From the NCBI GenBank assembly GCA_900554835.1, contig USJD01000033.1, positions 1 through 24,495 of the forward strand: a stretch of DNA of 24,495 nucleotides, given 5' to 3'. Positions 6,286 to 14,939 of the stretch are shown here, piece by piece. The position numbers and the translations under genes were made by a program. The notes beneath the pieces were generated by a model. It did not search any database. It saw nothing but the letters and a program-made list of their open reading frames with translations, and was not told where the DNA came from. This DNA is from an uncultured Prevotella sp. (GTDB taxonomy: Bacteria; Bacteroidota; Bacteroidia; Bacteroidales; Bacteroidaceae). Position 1 is the first letter of the stretch; each line of letters opens with the position of its first letter.

Positions 6286-6948
6286 ATGAACGATTTTAGA
6301 AAATATGCAACCAAGCATCTTGGCATAAATGGAATGGTGCTTGATGATGTCATCAAGTCGCAGGCTAAGTATTTGAATCCTTATATTCTGGAGGAACGTC
6401 AGCTCAATGTAACGCAGATGGATGTTTTCTCTCGTCTGATGATGGATCGTATTATCTTCTTGGGTACAGAGATTGATGACTATACGGCAAATACACTTCA
6501 GGCACAGTTGCTTTATTTGGATTCTGTAGATAGCGGCAAGGATATTTCAATCTATATTAATAGCCCTGGTGGTAGCGTAACTGCAGGTTTGGGCATTTAT
6601 GACACCATGCAGTTTATTTCTTCAGATGTGGCAACTATCTGTACAGGTATGGCTGCTTCTATGGGTGCAGTTCTTCTTGTTGCTGGTCAAGAGGGCAAGC
6701 GTTCTGCTTTGCCTCATAGCCGTGTGATGATTCATCAGCCACTCGGTGGTGTTCAGGGTCAGGCTTCTGACATCGAGATTGAAGCAAAGGAAATTCAAAA
6801 ATTCAAGAAAGAATTATATACGATTATTTCTAACCATTCTCATACTCCATACGAGAAAGTTTGGGCAGACAGTGATAGAAATTACTGGATGACAGCAGAA
6901 GAGGCAAAGGAATATGGTATGATTGATTCTGTTTTGGTACGAAAATAA
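6286..6948 (+). CDS. clpP: ClpP protease subunit with Ser-His-Asn triad
   Basis: The 220-residue protein is a clear ClpP: INSPGGSVTAG (91-101) is the handle region, the nucleophile Ser125 is in GMAASMG, and the catalytic His150 is in MIHQPLGG. Counting from His to the acidic triad member in ClpP of other bacteria (49 residues on, the second Asp of the D-x-R-D motif) lands on Asn199 in DSDRNYWM. The codon at 6880-6882 is AAT. So the triad reads Ser-His-Asn. ClpP forms the barrel that degrades proteins unfolded by ClpX, encoded 19 bases downstream. The N-terminus is about 25 residues longer than the enterobacterial mature form and may include a propeptide. Two promoter-like units lie upstream. 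Confidence 0.95.
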   Translation: MNDFRKYATKHLGINGMVLDDVIKSQAKYLNPYILEERQLNVTQMDVFSRLMMDRIIFLGTEIDDYTANTLQAQLLYLDSVDSGKDISIYINSPGGSVTAGLGIYDTMQFISSDVATICTGMAASMGAVLLVAGQEGKRSALPHSRVMIHQPLGGVQGQASDIEIEAKEIQKFKKELYTIISNHSHTPYEKVWADSDRNYWMTAEEAKEYGMIDSVLVRK

Positions 6949-6960
6949 TATATATATATA
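6949..6960 (+). repeat. (TA)6 dinucleotide run between clpP and clpX
   Basis: Six TA units directly follow the clpP stop and make up most of the 19-base clpP-clpX spacer. Such runs can change length by slippage; here that would alter only the spacer ahead of the clpX start. Confidence 0.7.
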
Positions 6961-6967
6961 ATAAGGT

Positions 6968-8194
6968 ATGCCAAAGAAAGTATGTAGCTTCTGTGGACGT
7001 AGTGAATCTGAGGTGAAATTGCTGATCACTGGTGTCAGTGGTTTTATCTGTGAGGATTGTGCCCGTCAGGCCTGGGATATAGTACAGTCAACAGGAGTTT
7101 TAAAGGATGATAAATCAAGTTCTTTTGAACTGAAAGATGTTCCAAAGCCTGTTGAAATCAAAAAATATCTTGATGAGTATATAATAGGTCAGGATGAGGC
7201 TAAGCGCTATTTGTCAGTTTCTGTCTATAACCATTACAAGCGTTTGCAGCAGCAGAAGACTGATGATGGCGTGGAAATCGAAAAGAGTAATATTATTATG
7301 GTAGGAAGCACGGGTACTGGTAAGACTCTTCTTGCCAGAACCATAGCCAAGATGCTGGACGTTCCTTTTACCATTGTAGATGCCACTGTTTTTACAGAAG
7401 CAGGTTATGTGGGTGAGGATGTAGAGAGCATCTTGAGCCGATTGCTTCAGGTTGCCGACTATGATGTTGCTGCAGCAGAAAGAGGTATTGTCTTTATTGA
7501 TGAGATAGATAAGATTGCACGTAAGAGTGATAATCCTTCTATTACCCGTGATGTAAGTGGTGAAGGTGTGCAGCAGGGTTTGCTGAAACTTTTGGAAGGA
7601 ACGATGGTCAATGTTCCACCAAAGGGAGGAAGAAAGCATCCTGATCAGGATTACATCCATGTGGATACAAGAAATATCCTCTTTATCTGTGGTGGTGCTT
7701 TTGATGGCATAGAGCAGAAGATAGCCCAGCGCCTCAATACACATGTCGTTGGTTATAATTCAGTTCAGAATGTCAGAAACATCGATAAGTCTGATTTGAT
7801 GAAATATATCCTGCCACAAGACTTGAAGTCTTTTGGTCTGATACCTGAAATCATTGGTCGTTTGCCAGTTCTTACCTATCTGAATCCACTGGATCGAGCA
7901 GCTTTGCGCAAGATTTTGGTAGAACCAAAGAATTCTATTGTGAAGCAGTATGTTAAACTGATGGAGATGGATGGTATAGAATTGACTTTCGATGAGGATG
8001 CGTTGGATTGTATAGTTGATAAGGCTGTAGAATACAAATTGGGTGCTCGTGGACTCCGTTCTATTGTTGAAGCAATCATGATGGATGCCATGTTTGAGAT
8101 TCCATCCAAGAAAGTTAAGAAGTTTAAGGTGACTTTGGAATATGCAAAGTCACAATTAGATAAGGCTCATTTGCAAAAATTGGAGTCAGCATAA
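6968..8194 (+). CDS. clpX: ClpX, ATPase and unfoldase subunit of ClpXP
   Basis: The 408-residue protein has an N-terminal zinc-binding domain with Cys6, Cys9, Cys28 and Cys31. An AAA+ module follows: Walker A GSTGTGKT (113-120), substrate-gripping pore loop GYVG (146-149), Walker B with FIDE at 176-179 (Asp178, Glu179) and a C-terminal small domain with sensor-2 GARGLRS. ClpX recognises and unfolds substrates and feeds them to ClpP. The hydrophobic tripeptide that docks into ClpP (IGF in other bacteria) appears to be Val261-Gly262-Tyr263. The gene is 19 bases after clpP and almost certainly co-transcribed. It ends at a stable hairpin at 8195-8225. Length and motifs are normal for the family. 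Confidence 0.97.
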   Translation: MPKKVCSFCGRSESEVKLLITGVSGFICEDCARQAWDIVQSTGVLKDDKSSSFELKDVPKPVEIKKYLDEYIIGQDEAKRYLSVSVYNHYKRLQQQKTDDGVEIEKSNIIMVGSTGTGKTLLARTIAKMLDVPFTIVDATVFTEAGYVGEDVESILSRLLQVADYDVAAAERGIVFIDEIDKIARKSDNPSITRDVSGEGVQQGLLKLLEGTMVNVPPKGGRKHPDQDYIHVDTRNILFICGGAFDGIEQKIAQRLNTHVVGYNSVQNVRNIDKSDLMKYILPQDLKSFGLIPEIIGRLPVLTYLNPLDRAALRKILVEPKNSIVKQYVKLMEMDGIELTFDEDALDCIVDKAVEYKLGARGLRSIVEAIMMDAMFEIPSKKVKKFKVTLEYAKSQLDKAHLQKLESA

Positions 8195-8225
8195 AAGTTC
8201 AATGGGCTAATCCCCCATTGGACTT
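8195..8225 (+). terminator. Stable hairpin after clpX
   Basis: A 12-bp stem (8195-8206 with 8214-8225, one T-G wobble) closes a 7-base loop CTAATCC immediately after the clpX stop. There is no T-run after it, so it may protect the clpPX mRNA 3' end or pause polymerase rather than act as a canonical intrinsic terminator. Confidence 0.6.
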
Positions 8226-8267
8226 ATACCATAGAACATAAAATAGATTTTAATTGATAAGTTGAAT

Positions 8268-10448
8268 ATGGCAGAACAGGTTAATCTTACAGGTCAGCTT
8301 AAGCGCTATTTCGGTTTTGATAAGTTTAAAGGCGAGCAGGAAGCTATCATCAGAAATCTGATGAGTGGCCATGATACATTTGTGCTTATGCCTACTGGAG
8401 GTGGAAAGAGTTTGTGTTATCAGTTGCCTTCTCTCATCATGGAGGGAACGGCCATTGTCATTTCTCCATTGATAGCATTGATGAAAAATCAGGTAGATGT
8501 CATCAATGGTCTCAGTGAAGATGATGGTGTGGCACATTATTTGAACTCTTCCCTCAACAAATCGGCAATAGAAAAGGTGAAGGAAGATATCCTGTCTGGG
8601 AAAACCAAGCTCCTCTATGTGGCTCCTGAGTCTTTGACAAAAGGGGATAATGTGGATTTCTTGAAGACCGTCAAGATTTCCTTCTATGCCGTTGATGAAG
8701 CTCATTGTATTTCTGAATGGGGACATGATTTCCGTCCAGAATATAGGCGAATCCGTCCGATTATCAATGAGATTGGTAATGCGCCTGTTATTGCCCTTAC
8801 TGCCACGGCTACAGATAAAGTGCGAACTGATATCAAGAAAAATCTGGGTATTGCGGATGCCAAGGAATTTAAGAGTTCCTTTAATCGCGCCAACTTATAT
8901 TATGAGGTACGCCCAAAGCTAAAGGATATTGATAGACAGATTATCATGTTCATCCGTCAGCATCCTGGCAAGAGCGGTATCATTTATTGCTTGTCTCGCA
9001 AGAAAGTTGAGGAATTGGCTGAGATATTAAAGGCCAACGAGATAAAGGCAGCTCCATATCATGCTGGTCTGGATTCTGCTACTCGTTCTCAGACTCAGGA
9101 TGATTTTCTGATGGAGAAAATCGATGTAATCGTGGCCACCATAGCCTTTGGTATGGGTATTGACAAACCAGATGTCCGTTTTGTAATCCATTACGATATT
9201 CCAAAGAGTCTGGAAGGATATTATCAGGAAACTGGTCGTGCCGGCCGAGATGGTGGTGAAGGTATATGTATTGCCTTTTATGCCCGAAAAGACTTGAGGA
9301 AACTGGAGAAGTTTATGGAAAACAAGCCTGTGGCTGAGCAAGATATTGGCAGACAATTATTGCAGGAAACAGCTGCTTATGCTGAGTCTTCTGTTTGCCG
9401 TAGAAAGATGCTTCTCCATTATTTCGGTGAGGAATATACTGAGGAAAATTGCCATAACTGCGACAACTGTCTGCATCCTACAACGAAGATCGAGGCGAAG
9501 GATGCTCTCTTGGTTGTACTTCAGGCCGTAGCTGCGGTCAAGGAGAATTTCCGTCAGGAGTATATTATCGACTTTGTGAAAGGTAGAGGTACGGATGACA
9601 TTGTATCTCATAAGCACAACGATCTGGAAGAATTCGGTGCAGGTGAAGATATGGATAATAAATTGTGGAATCCAGTCATTCGCCAGGCCTTGCTTTGTGG
9701 CTATCTCAAGAAAGACGTTGAGAATTATGGACTTCTTAAACTCACTGCTGCGGGTAAGAGATTCATCAAGAATCCTGAGTCTTTTATGATTGTTGCAGAT
9801 AAGGAGTTTAAGGAGGATTACGAATCTGAAAACAGTAGCGAAGGTAGTTGTGGGGCTTTGGATCCGCAATTATATGCTATGTTGAAGGATTTGCGCAAGA
9901 ATTTTGCCAAGAAGCACAAACTGCCTCCGTATGTCATCTTCCAGGATGTTTCATTGGAGCAGATGGCTACTATGTATCCTGTCAATATGCAGGAACTTCA
10001 GAATGTCCAGGGCGTCGGTGCAGGTAAGGCAAAACGCTTTGGTAAGGAATTCTGCGAGTTGATCAAGAAATATTGTGAGGATAATGAGATAGAACGTCCG
10101 GAAGAACTCCGTGTACGTACAGTTGCCAAGAAGTCTATGCTGAAAGTGTCTATCATTCAAAGCATCGATCGCCAGATTGATTTGGATGATTTGGCAGAGG
10201 CAAAAGGTTTGGAGTTCGAGGAACTTCTTGACGAGATAGAAGCCATAGTCTATAGCGGAACCAAGTTGAATATCGATTATTTCATAGACGAAGTCGTAGA
10301 TGATGATCATGTAGATGACATTTATGACTACTTTATGGAAAGCGAAACTGATGACTTGAATACTGCTGTAGAAGAGCTTGGAGAAGATTATTCTGAGGAT
10401 GAAATTAGACTCGTGAGAATCAAGTTCTTGTCGGAACAAGCCAACTAA
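8268..10448 (+). CDS. recQ: ATP-dependent DNA helicase RecQ
   Basis: I choose ATG 8268 (726 residues) over an in-frame TTG two codons earlier. Domains in order: helicase core with Walker A PTGGGKS (42-48), DEAH box (143-146) followed by the aromatic-rich loop CISEWGHDFRPEY, and motif VI ending in QETGRAGRDG; zinc-binding subdomain with Cys377, Cys395, Cys398 and Cys401; winged-helix RQC region; HRDC domain (about 535-600). RecQ unwinds recombination and stalled-fork intermediates, 3' to 5'. After the HRDC domain is a further acidic stretch of about 120 residues, common in Bacteroidetes RecQ and reminiscent of the helix-turn-helix C-terminal extension. Total length exceeds the roughly 610 residues of the enterobacterial protein for that reason. 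No clear promoter is visible in the 42 bases after the clpX hairpin. Confidence 0.95.
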   Translation: MAEQVNLTGQLKRYFGFDKFKGEQEAIIRNLMSGHDTFVLMPTGGGKSLCYQLPSLIMEGTAIVISPLIALMKNQVDVINGLSEDDGVAHYLNSSLNKSAIEKVKEDILSGKTKLLYVAPESLTKGDNVDFLKTVKISFYAVDEAHCISEWGHDFRPEYRRIRPIINEIGNAPVIALTATATDKVRTDIKKNLGIADAKEFKSSFNRANLYYEVRPKLKDIDRQIIMFIRQHPGKSGIIYCLSRKKVEELAEILKANEIKAAPYHAGLDSATRSQTQDDFLMEKIDVIVATIAFGMGIDKPDVRFVIHYDIPKSLEGYYQETGRAGRDGGEGICIAFYARKDLRKLEKFMENKPVAEQDIGRQLLQETAAYAESSVCRRKMLLHYFGEEYTEENCHNCDNCLHPTTKIEAKDALLVVLQAVAAVKENFRQEYIIDFVKGRGTDDIVSHKHNDLEEFGAGEDMDNKLWNPVIRQALLCGYLKKDVENYGLLKLTAAGKRFIKNPESFMIVADKEFKEDYESENSSEGSCGALDPQLYAMLKDLRKNFAKKHKLPPYVIFQDVSLEQMATMYPVNMQELQNVQGVGAGKAKRFGKEFCELIKKYCEDNEIERPEELRVRTVAKKSMLKVSIIQSIDRQIDLDDLAEAKGLEFEELLDEIEAIVYSGTKLNIDYFIDEVVDDDHVDDIYDYFMESETDDLNTAVEELGEDYSEDEIRLVRIKFLSEQAN

Positions 10449-10515
10449 TCACGTTAAATAGCTTTAATAAGGTAAGAAAATCGTAAAAAGTGCGTCTTAT
10501 CTGAAATATTATTGC

Positions 10516-10523
10516 TAAATTTG
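10516..10523 (+). promoter_or_regulatory. -7 element of guaB promoter
   Basis: TAAATTTG followed by CACG matches TAnnTTTG, 37 bases before the guaB ATG. The -33 position is not well matched. It marks the likely start of the guaB-to-mutL operon. Confidence 0.65.
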
Positions 10524-10552
10524 CACGCAATAAATTTTTAAAAGGTTACAAT

Positions 10553-12037
10553 ATGTCATCATTTGTTGCAGATAAAATTGTAATGGACGGTCTCACTTAC
10601 GACGACGTCCTTCTTATCCCTGCTTATTCAGAGGTACTGCCCAAGACGGTAGAGTTGCAAACCAAATTTTCTCGTAACATCGAGTTGAATGTTCCATTCG
10701 TTACAGCAGCGATGGACACTGTTACCGAGGCTTCAATGGCGATTGCTATCGCCCGTGAAGGTGGTATCGGTGTGATTCACAAGAACATGACCATTGAGGA
10801 GCAAGCTCGTCAGGTTGCTATTGTGAAGCGTGCTGAGAATGGTATGATTTATGACCCTGTCACCATCCGTCGTGGCAGTACAGTGAAGGATGCTCTTGAT
10901 ATGATGCATGATTATCATATCGGTGGTATTCCTGTAGTTGATGACGAGAATCACTTGGTTGGTATTGTTACAAACCGTGACCTTCGTTTCGAGCGTCATT
11001 TGGACAAGAAGATTGACGAGGTCATGACAAGTGAAAATCTTGTAACTACACATCTTCAGACAGACTTGATTGCAGCTGCTCAGATTCTTCAGGAAAATAA
11101 AATTGAGAAGTTGCCAGTAGTTGACAACGCTAATCATCTTGTTGGTTTGATTACCTATAAGGATATCACCAAGGCTAAGGATAAACCGATGGCTTGCAAG
11201 GATGAGAAGGGTCGTCTCCGTGTGGCTGCAGGTGTGGGTGTCACTGTAGATACTTTGGATCGTGCGAAGGCTTTGGTTGAAGCTGGTGCAGATGCTATCG
11301 TCATTGATACTGCCCATGGTCATTCTAAGGGTGTGATTGAGAAGTTGCATCAGGTAAAGGCTGCTTTCCCTAACGTAGATGTTGTCGTTGGTAATGTTGC
11401 AACAGGTGCTGCTGCTAAGTATCTGGTTGAAAACGGTGCCGATGGTGTGAAAGTGGGTATTGGTCCTGGTTCTATCTGTACTACTCGTGTGGTTGCAGGT
11501 GTAGGTGTTCCTCAGTTGAGTGCTATCTATGATGTATATTCTGCATTGCAGGGCACAGGTGTTCCATTGATTGCTGATGGTGGCCTCCGCTATTCAGGTG
11601 ATGTTGTTAAGGCATTGGCTGCTGGTGGTAGCTGCGTGATGATTGGTTCACTTGTTGCAGGTACCGAGGAAAGTCCTGGTGATACTATTATCTTCAACGG
11701 TCGTAAGTTCAAAAGCTATCGTGGTATGGGCTCTTTGGAAGCTATGGAGCAGAAGAATGGTTCTAAGGACCGTTATTTCCAGGGTGATACAAAGGATGTG
11801 AAGAAATTGGTTCCAGAAGGAATCGCAGGTCGTGTTCCTTACAAGGGAACTGTTCAGGAGGTTATCTACCAGTTGATTGGTGGTTTACGTTCAGGTATGG
11901 GCTATTGTGGTGCTGCCACTATCGGAAATCTTCACAATGCGAAGTTTACCCGTATTACTAATGCTGGTGTATTGGAGAGCCATCCACATGATATCACAAT
12001 CACAAGTGAGGCTCCAAACTATAGTCGTCCAGAATAA
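10553..12037 (+). CDS. guaB: Inosine-5'-monophosphate dehydrogenase
   Basis: The 494-residue enzyme oxidises IMP to XMP with NAD, the committed step of guanine nucleotide synthesis. The TIM-barrel N-terminus starts with LTYDDVLLIPAYSEV. A pair of CBS domains is inserted at about residues 95-205. The active-site loop GSICTTR carries catalytic Cys309, followed by the monovalent-cation site region. The phosphate-binding ADGGLRYSGD and the flap region with GRVPYKG are present. All expected residues are there and length is standard. The gene has its own -7 element. The next gene starts 10 bases after its stop, so guaB probably leads an operon including the envelope-folding genes and mutL. Confidence 0.97.
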   Translation: MSSFVADKIVMDGLTYDDVLLIPAYSEVLPKTVELQTKFSRNIELNVPFVTAAMDTVTEASMAIAIAREGGIGVIHKNMTIEEQARQVAIVKRAENGMIYDPVTIRRGSTVKDALDMMHDYHIGGIPVVDDENHLVGIVTNRDLRFERHLDKKIDEVMTSENLVTTHLQTDLIAAAQILQENKIEKLPVVDNANHLVGLITYKDITKAKDKPMACKDEKGRLRVAAGVGVTVDTLDRAKALVEAGADAIVIDTAHGHSKGVIEKLHQVKAAFPNVDVVVGNVATGAAAKYLVENGADGVKVGIGPGSICTTRVVAGVGVPQLSAIYDVYSALQGTGVPLIADGGLRYSGDVVKALAAGGSCVMIGSLVAGTEESPGDTIIFNGRKFKSYRGMGSLEAMEQKNGSKDRYFQGDTKDVKKLVPEGIAGRVPYKGTVQEVIYQLIGGLRSGMGYCGAATIGNLHNAKFTRITNAGVLESHPHDITITSEAPNYSRPE

Positions 12038-12047
12038 TTAATTTGAT

Positions 12048-13475
12048 ATGAAATTTTATGCGCTGATTTCTGCTATGCTTCTCTCGGGGAGCATAGCTTT
12101 TGCTCAAAATGATCCTACAGTTATGACGATTAACGGCAAGCCTGTTACTCGTTCTGAATTTGAGTACTCTTATAATAAGAACAACTCTAATGGCGTCATT
12201 GATAAGAAAACCGTAAAGGAGTATGTTGATTTGTTTGTCAACTACAAGTTGAAGGTTTTGGCGGCATTGGATGCAAAGGTTGATACCTTGTCTTCTTTTA
12301 AGAAGGAATTCGAAACTTATAGAGATCAACAGGTGAGACCATCTTTTATCACATCGGATGATGTGGAGAAAGAAGCGCGTAAGATTTATAAAGAAACTCA
12401 AGAGCGTATAGATGGAGCAGGTGGTATGGTTAAGCCTGCTCACATCTTGATTTTACTTAACCAGAAAGCTACTCCTGCAGAGCAGAATGCTGCCAAGGCA
12501 AAGGCTGATTCTATTTATAAGGTCTTGAGCCGTGGTGCTGATTTTGCAGAGATGGCTAAGAAATATTCTGATGACAAGGGAACTGCCCAGAAGGGTGGTG
12601 AGTTGCCTTGGATTACAAGAGGTCAGACTGTCAAGGCTTTTGAGGATGCTGCTTATTCCATGAAGGTGGGTAAGTTGCATGCTCCTGTATTGTCTGAGTT
12701 TGGCTACCATATCATTAAATTGAATGGTAAGCAGAATTTCTATCCTTATGACTCCTTGAAGAATGATATTTATCGTTTTATTGATGCAAGGGGAATCAGA
12801 GAAAGAATTATTGATGAGAAATTGGATTCTTTAGTTAAAGACGAGCAATCTGCTTCGGCCAAGGAAACTTTGCTGGAGAAGAAGGCTGAAGAGTTGTCTG
12901 CTAAGGATTCTGACTTGAAATATCTGATACAGGAATATCACGATGGTCTCTTGTTGTATGAGATCAGCAATCGTCTTGTATGGGATAAGGCGGCAAAAGA
13001 TGAAAAGGGATTGGCTTCCTATTTTGCCAAGAATAAGAAGAAATATAAGTGGGAACAGCCTCGCTTTAAGGGTATTGCTTATCATGTGAAGGATGAGGCT
13101 GATATCAAGGCGGTTAAAAAGAGTGTAAAGGGTAAACCTTTTGCTGAATGGGCTGAAATCCTGCGTAATACTTTCAATAAGGATTCCGTGATTCGTATCC
13201 GAGTTGAAAAGGGTATATTTAAGAAAGGTGATCATGCATTGGTAGATAAGATGGTTTTCCATAAGGATACTACGGTGCAGGCTGTCAAGGATTATCCTTT
13301 TGATGCCACTTTTGGAAAAGTTCTGAAAAAGGCCCCGGAGGATTATACTGACGTGAAGGCTTTGGTTGTTGCCGACTATCAGGACCAGTTGGAGAAAGAT
13401 TGGGTGGCAACATTAAGAAAAAAATATCCTGTATTTGTGGACGAGAAGGTCCTGGATACAGTCAATAAACATTAA
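12048..13475 (+). CDS. Periplasmic peptidyl-prolyl isomerase, PpiC/parvulin type
   Basis: The 475-residue protein has a Sec signal peptide with likely cleavage after SIAFA (Ala19). After an N-terminal helical region (SurA_N-like, about 25-125) there is one clear parvulin domain from His132 in KPAHILI to His221 in EFGYHIIKL, with the GGELPW and FAEMAKKYSDD motifs between. The remaining 240 or so residues are charged and resemble a degenerate second isomerase or chaperone region. It should assist folding of exported or outer-membrane proteins. It lies 10 bases after guaB and 12 bases before a second SurA-like gene. The two neighbouring paralogues, both different in domain content, suggest a paired periplasmic chaperone set. 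I give no gene symbol because the assignment to a named orthologue is uncertain. Confidence 0.9.
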   Translation: MKFYALISAMLLSGSIAFAQNDPTVMTINGKPVTRSEFEYSYNKNNSNGVIDKKTVKEYVDLFVNYKLKVLAALDAKVDTLSSFKKEFETYRDQQVRPSFITSDDVEKEARKIYKETQERIDGAGGMVKPAHILILLNQKATPAEQNAAKAKADSIYKVLSRGADFAEMAKKYSDDKGTAQKGGELPWITRGQTVKAFEDAAYSMKVGKLHAPVLSEFGYHIIKLNGKQNFYPYDSLKNDIYRFIDARGIRERIIDEKLDSLVKDEQSASAKETLLEKKAEELSAKDSDLKYLIQEYHDGLLLYEISNRLVWDKAAKDEKGLASYFAKNKKKYKWEQPRFKGIAYHVKDEADIKAVKKSVKGKPFAEWAEILRNTFNKDSVIRIRVEKGIFKKGDHALVDKMVFHKDTTVQAVKDYPFDATFGKVLKKAPEDYTDVKALVVADYQDQLEKDWVATLRKKYPVFVDEKVLDTVNKH

Positions 13476-13487
13476 AAAAGAAAATTC

Positions 13488-14939
13488 ATGAATCTTGAAA
13501 ATAAAATAGGGTTAGCATTTGTTGCTTTGTTGTTCTTGGTTGGTATTTCTGCTAATGCCAACAAAGCTTTGCGTGGTTTTGCTGCGCAGGATGCTGACTC
13601 TTCTCAAGTGGATACAACTCCTGGTGACAGTCAGGTGATCAATGAAGCCAGTGTTGTGGATGAGGTGATATGGGTAGTAGGTGACGAACCTATCTTGAAG
13701 TCTGAGGTTGAAGCTACCCGTTTGCAGAGTGAGGCTGAAGGAATCAAGTATGCTGGTGATCCAGATTGTTCTATTCCAGAGCAGATTGCCCTTCAGAAAC
13801 TGTTCTTGCACCAGGCGGCTATCGATAGTATTGAGGTATCGGAGTCGGAGGTTATGAATGGTATTGATGAGCAAATCAATTACTGGGTTTCGCTGGCGGG
13901 TTCTCGTGAGAAATTGGAGGAATATAGAAAGCAGAGCATCTCACAGATGCGCCAATCCATGCATGATGATTTCAAGAATCGTCAGCTGATTCAGAAGATG
14001 AAGGAAGAATTGGTCAAGGATATCAAGGTTTCTCCTGCACAGGTGAGACAGTATTTCAAGAATCTTCCTGCCGACAGCATACCTTTTGTGCCAACAGAAG
14101 TGGAGGTGGAAATATTGACCAACCAGCCTAAGATTTCCATGGAGGAAATCACTCGTGTCAAGAACGAGCTGCGTGAATTTACCGATCGTGTCAATAAGGG
14201 TGAAACTTCTTTTGCCACCTTGGCGCGTCTTTATTCTGAAGACCCGGGCTCTGCACGTATGGGTGGTGAAATGGATTATGTAGGTCGTGGTATGTTGGAT
14301 CCTGCATTCGCCAATGTAGCGTTCAACTTGACTGACCCTAAGAAGATTTCCAAAATCGTAGAGTCTGAGTTCGGTTATCATATCATCCAATTGATTGATA
14401 AACGAGGTGATAAAATCAAGGTCCGCCACATTCTTCTGAAGCCAAACGTATCTCAGGAGGCCATTGACAAGTCTTTGTCAAGATTGGATTCAATAGCTAC
14501 CGACATCAGAAACAAGAAGTTCACATTCGAGGATGCAGCTACGGTCATTTCTGATGATAAGGATACCCGTTCCAATAAGGGTTTGATGGCCAATACAACT
14601 CAGGGAGGAACCCGTACATCCCGATTCCAGTTGAAAGATCTTCCTACAGAGGTGGCTCGTGCCATTGATACGATGAAGGTAGGAGAAATCTCCGCCCCTT
14701 TCACCATGATCAATTCCAGAGGTAAGACAACTTGTGCTATCGTGAAACTTCTCAATAAAGTGGAAGGACATCGTGCTACCATTACTGAGGATTTCCAGGT
14801 GATGAAGGATGTCGTCTTGGCTAAAGAACGTGAGAAGACTTTGCATGATTGGGTGGTTGATAAGATCAAGCGTACTTATGTGCGCATGAACGATCGCTAC
14901 AAAAATTGTAAATTTGAATATCAAGGCTGGGTTAAATGA
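13488..14939 (+). CDS. surA: SurA-like periplasmic chaperone with two parvulin domains
   Basis: The 483-residue protein begins with a hydrophobic signal segment (about 7-24, likely cleavage after ISANA). It has a SurA_N region (about 55-190; VVDEVIWVVGDEPILKSEVE is typical) and two parvulin-like repeats. The first (about 203-305) has the YSEDPGSARMGG and EFGYHIIQL motifs, but its opening strand reads EVEILT, without the usual catalytic-core His. The second (about 310-420) has KVRHILLK with His314. SurA escorts outer-membrane proteins through the periplasm. Its stop overlaps the next start by 4 bases (ATGA), so it is translationally coupled to the OstA/LptA-like gene. Overall order matches SurA, but identity is low by eye, so the symbol is used by similarity. 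Confidence 0.88.
   Translation: MNLENKIGLAFVALLFLVGISANANKALRGFAAQDADSSQVDTTPGDSQVINEASVVDEVIWVVGDEPILKSEVEATRLQSEAEGIKYAGDPDCSIPEQIALQKLFLHQAAIDSIEVSESEVMNGIDEQINYWVSLAGSREKLEEYRKQSISQMRQSMHDDFKNRQLIQKMKEELVKDIKVSPAQVRQYFKNLPADSIPFVPTEVEVEILTNQPKISMEEITRVKNELREFTDRVNKGETSFATLARLYSEDPGSARMGGEMDYVGRGMLDPAFANVAFNLTDPKKISKIVESEFGYHIIQLIDKRGDKIKVRHILLKPNVSQEAIDKSLSRLDSIATDIRNKKFTFEDAATVISDDKDTRSNKGLMANTTQGGTRTSRFQLKDLPTEVARAIDTMKVGEISAPFTMINSRGKTTCAIVKLLNKVEGHRATITEDFQVMKDVVLAKEREKTLHDWVVDKIKRTYVRMNDRYKNCKFEYQGWVK

Noticed and set aside
8262..8267. TTG start for recQ two codons upstream
   Set aside because: An ATG at 8268 gives the natural N-terminus MAEQVNLT and needs no rare start codon.
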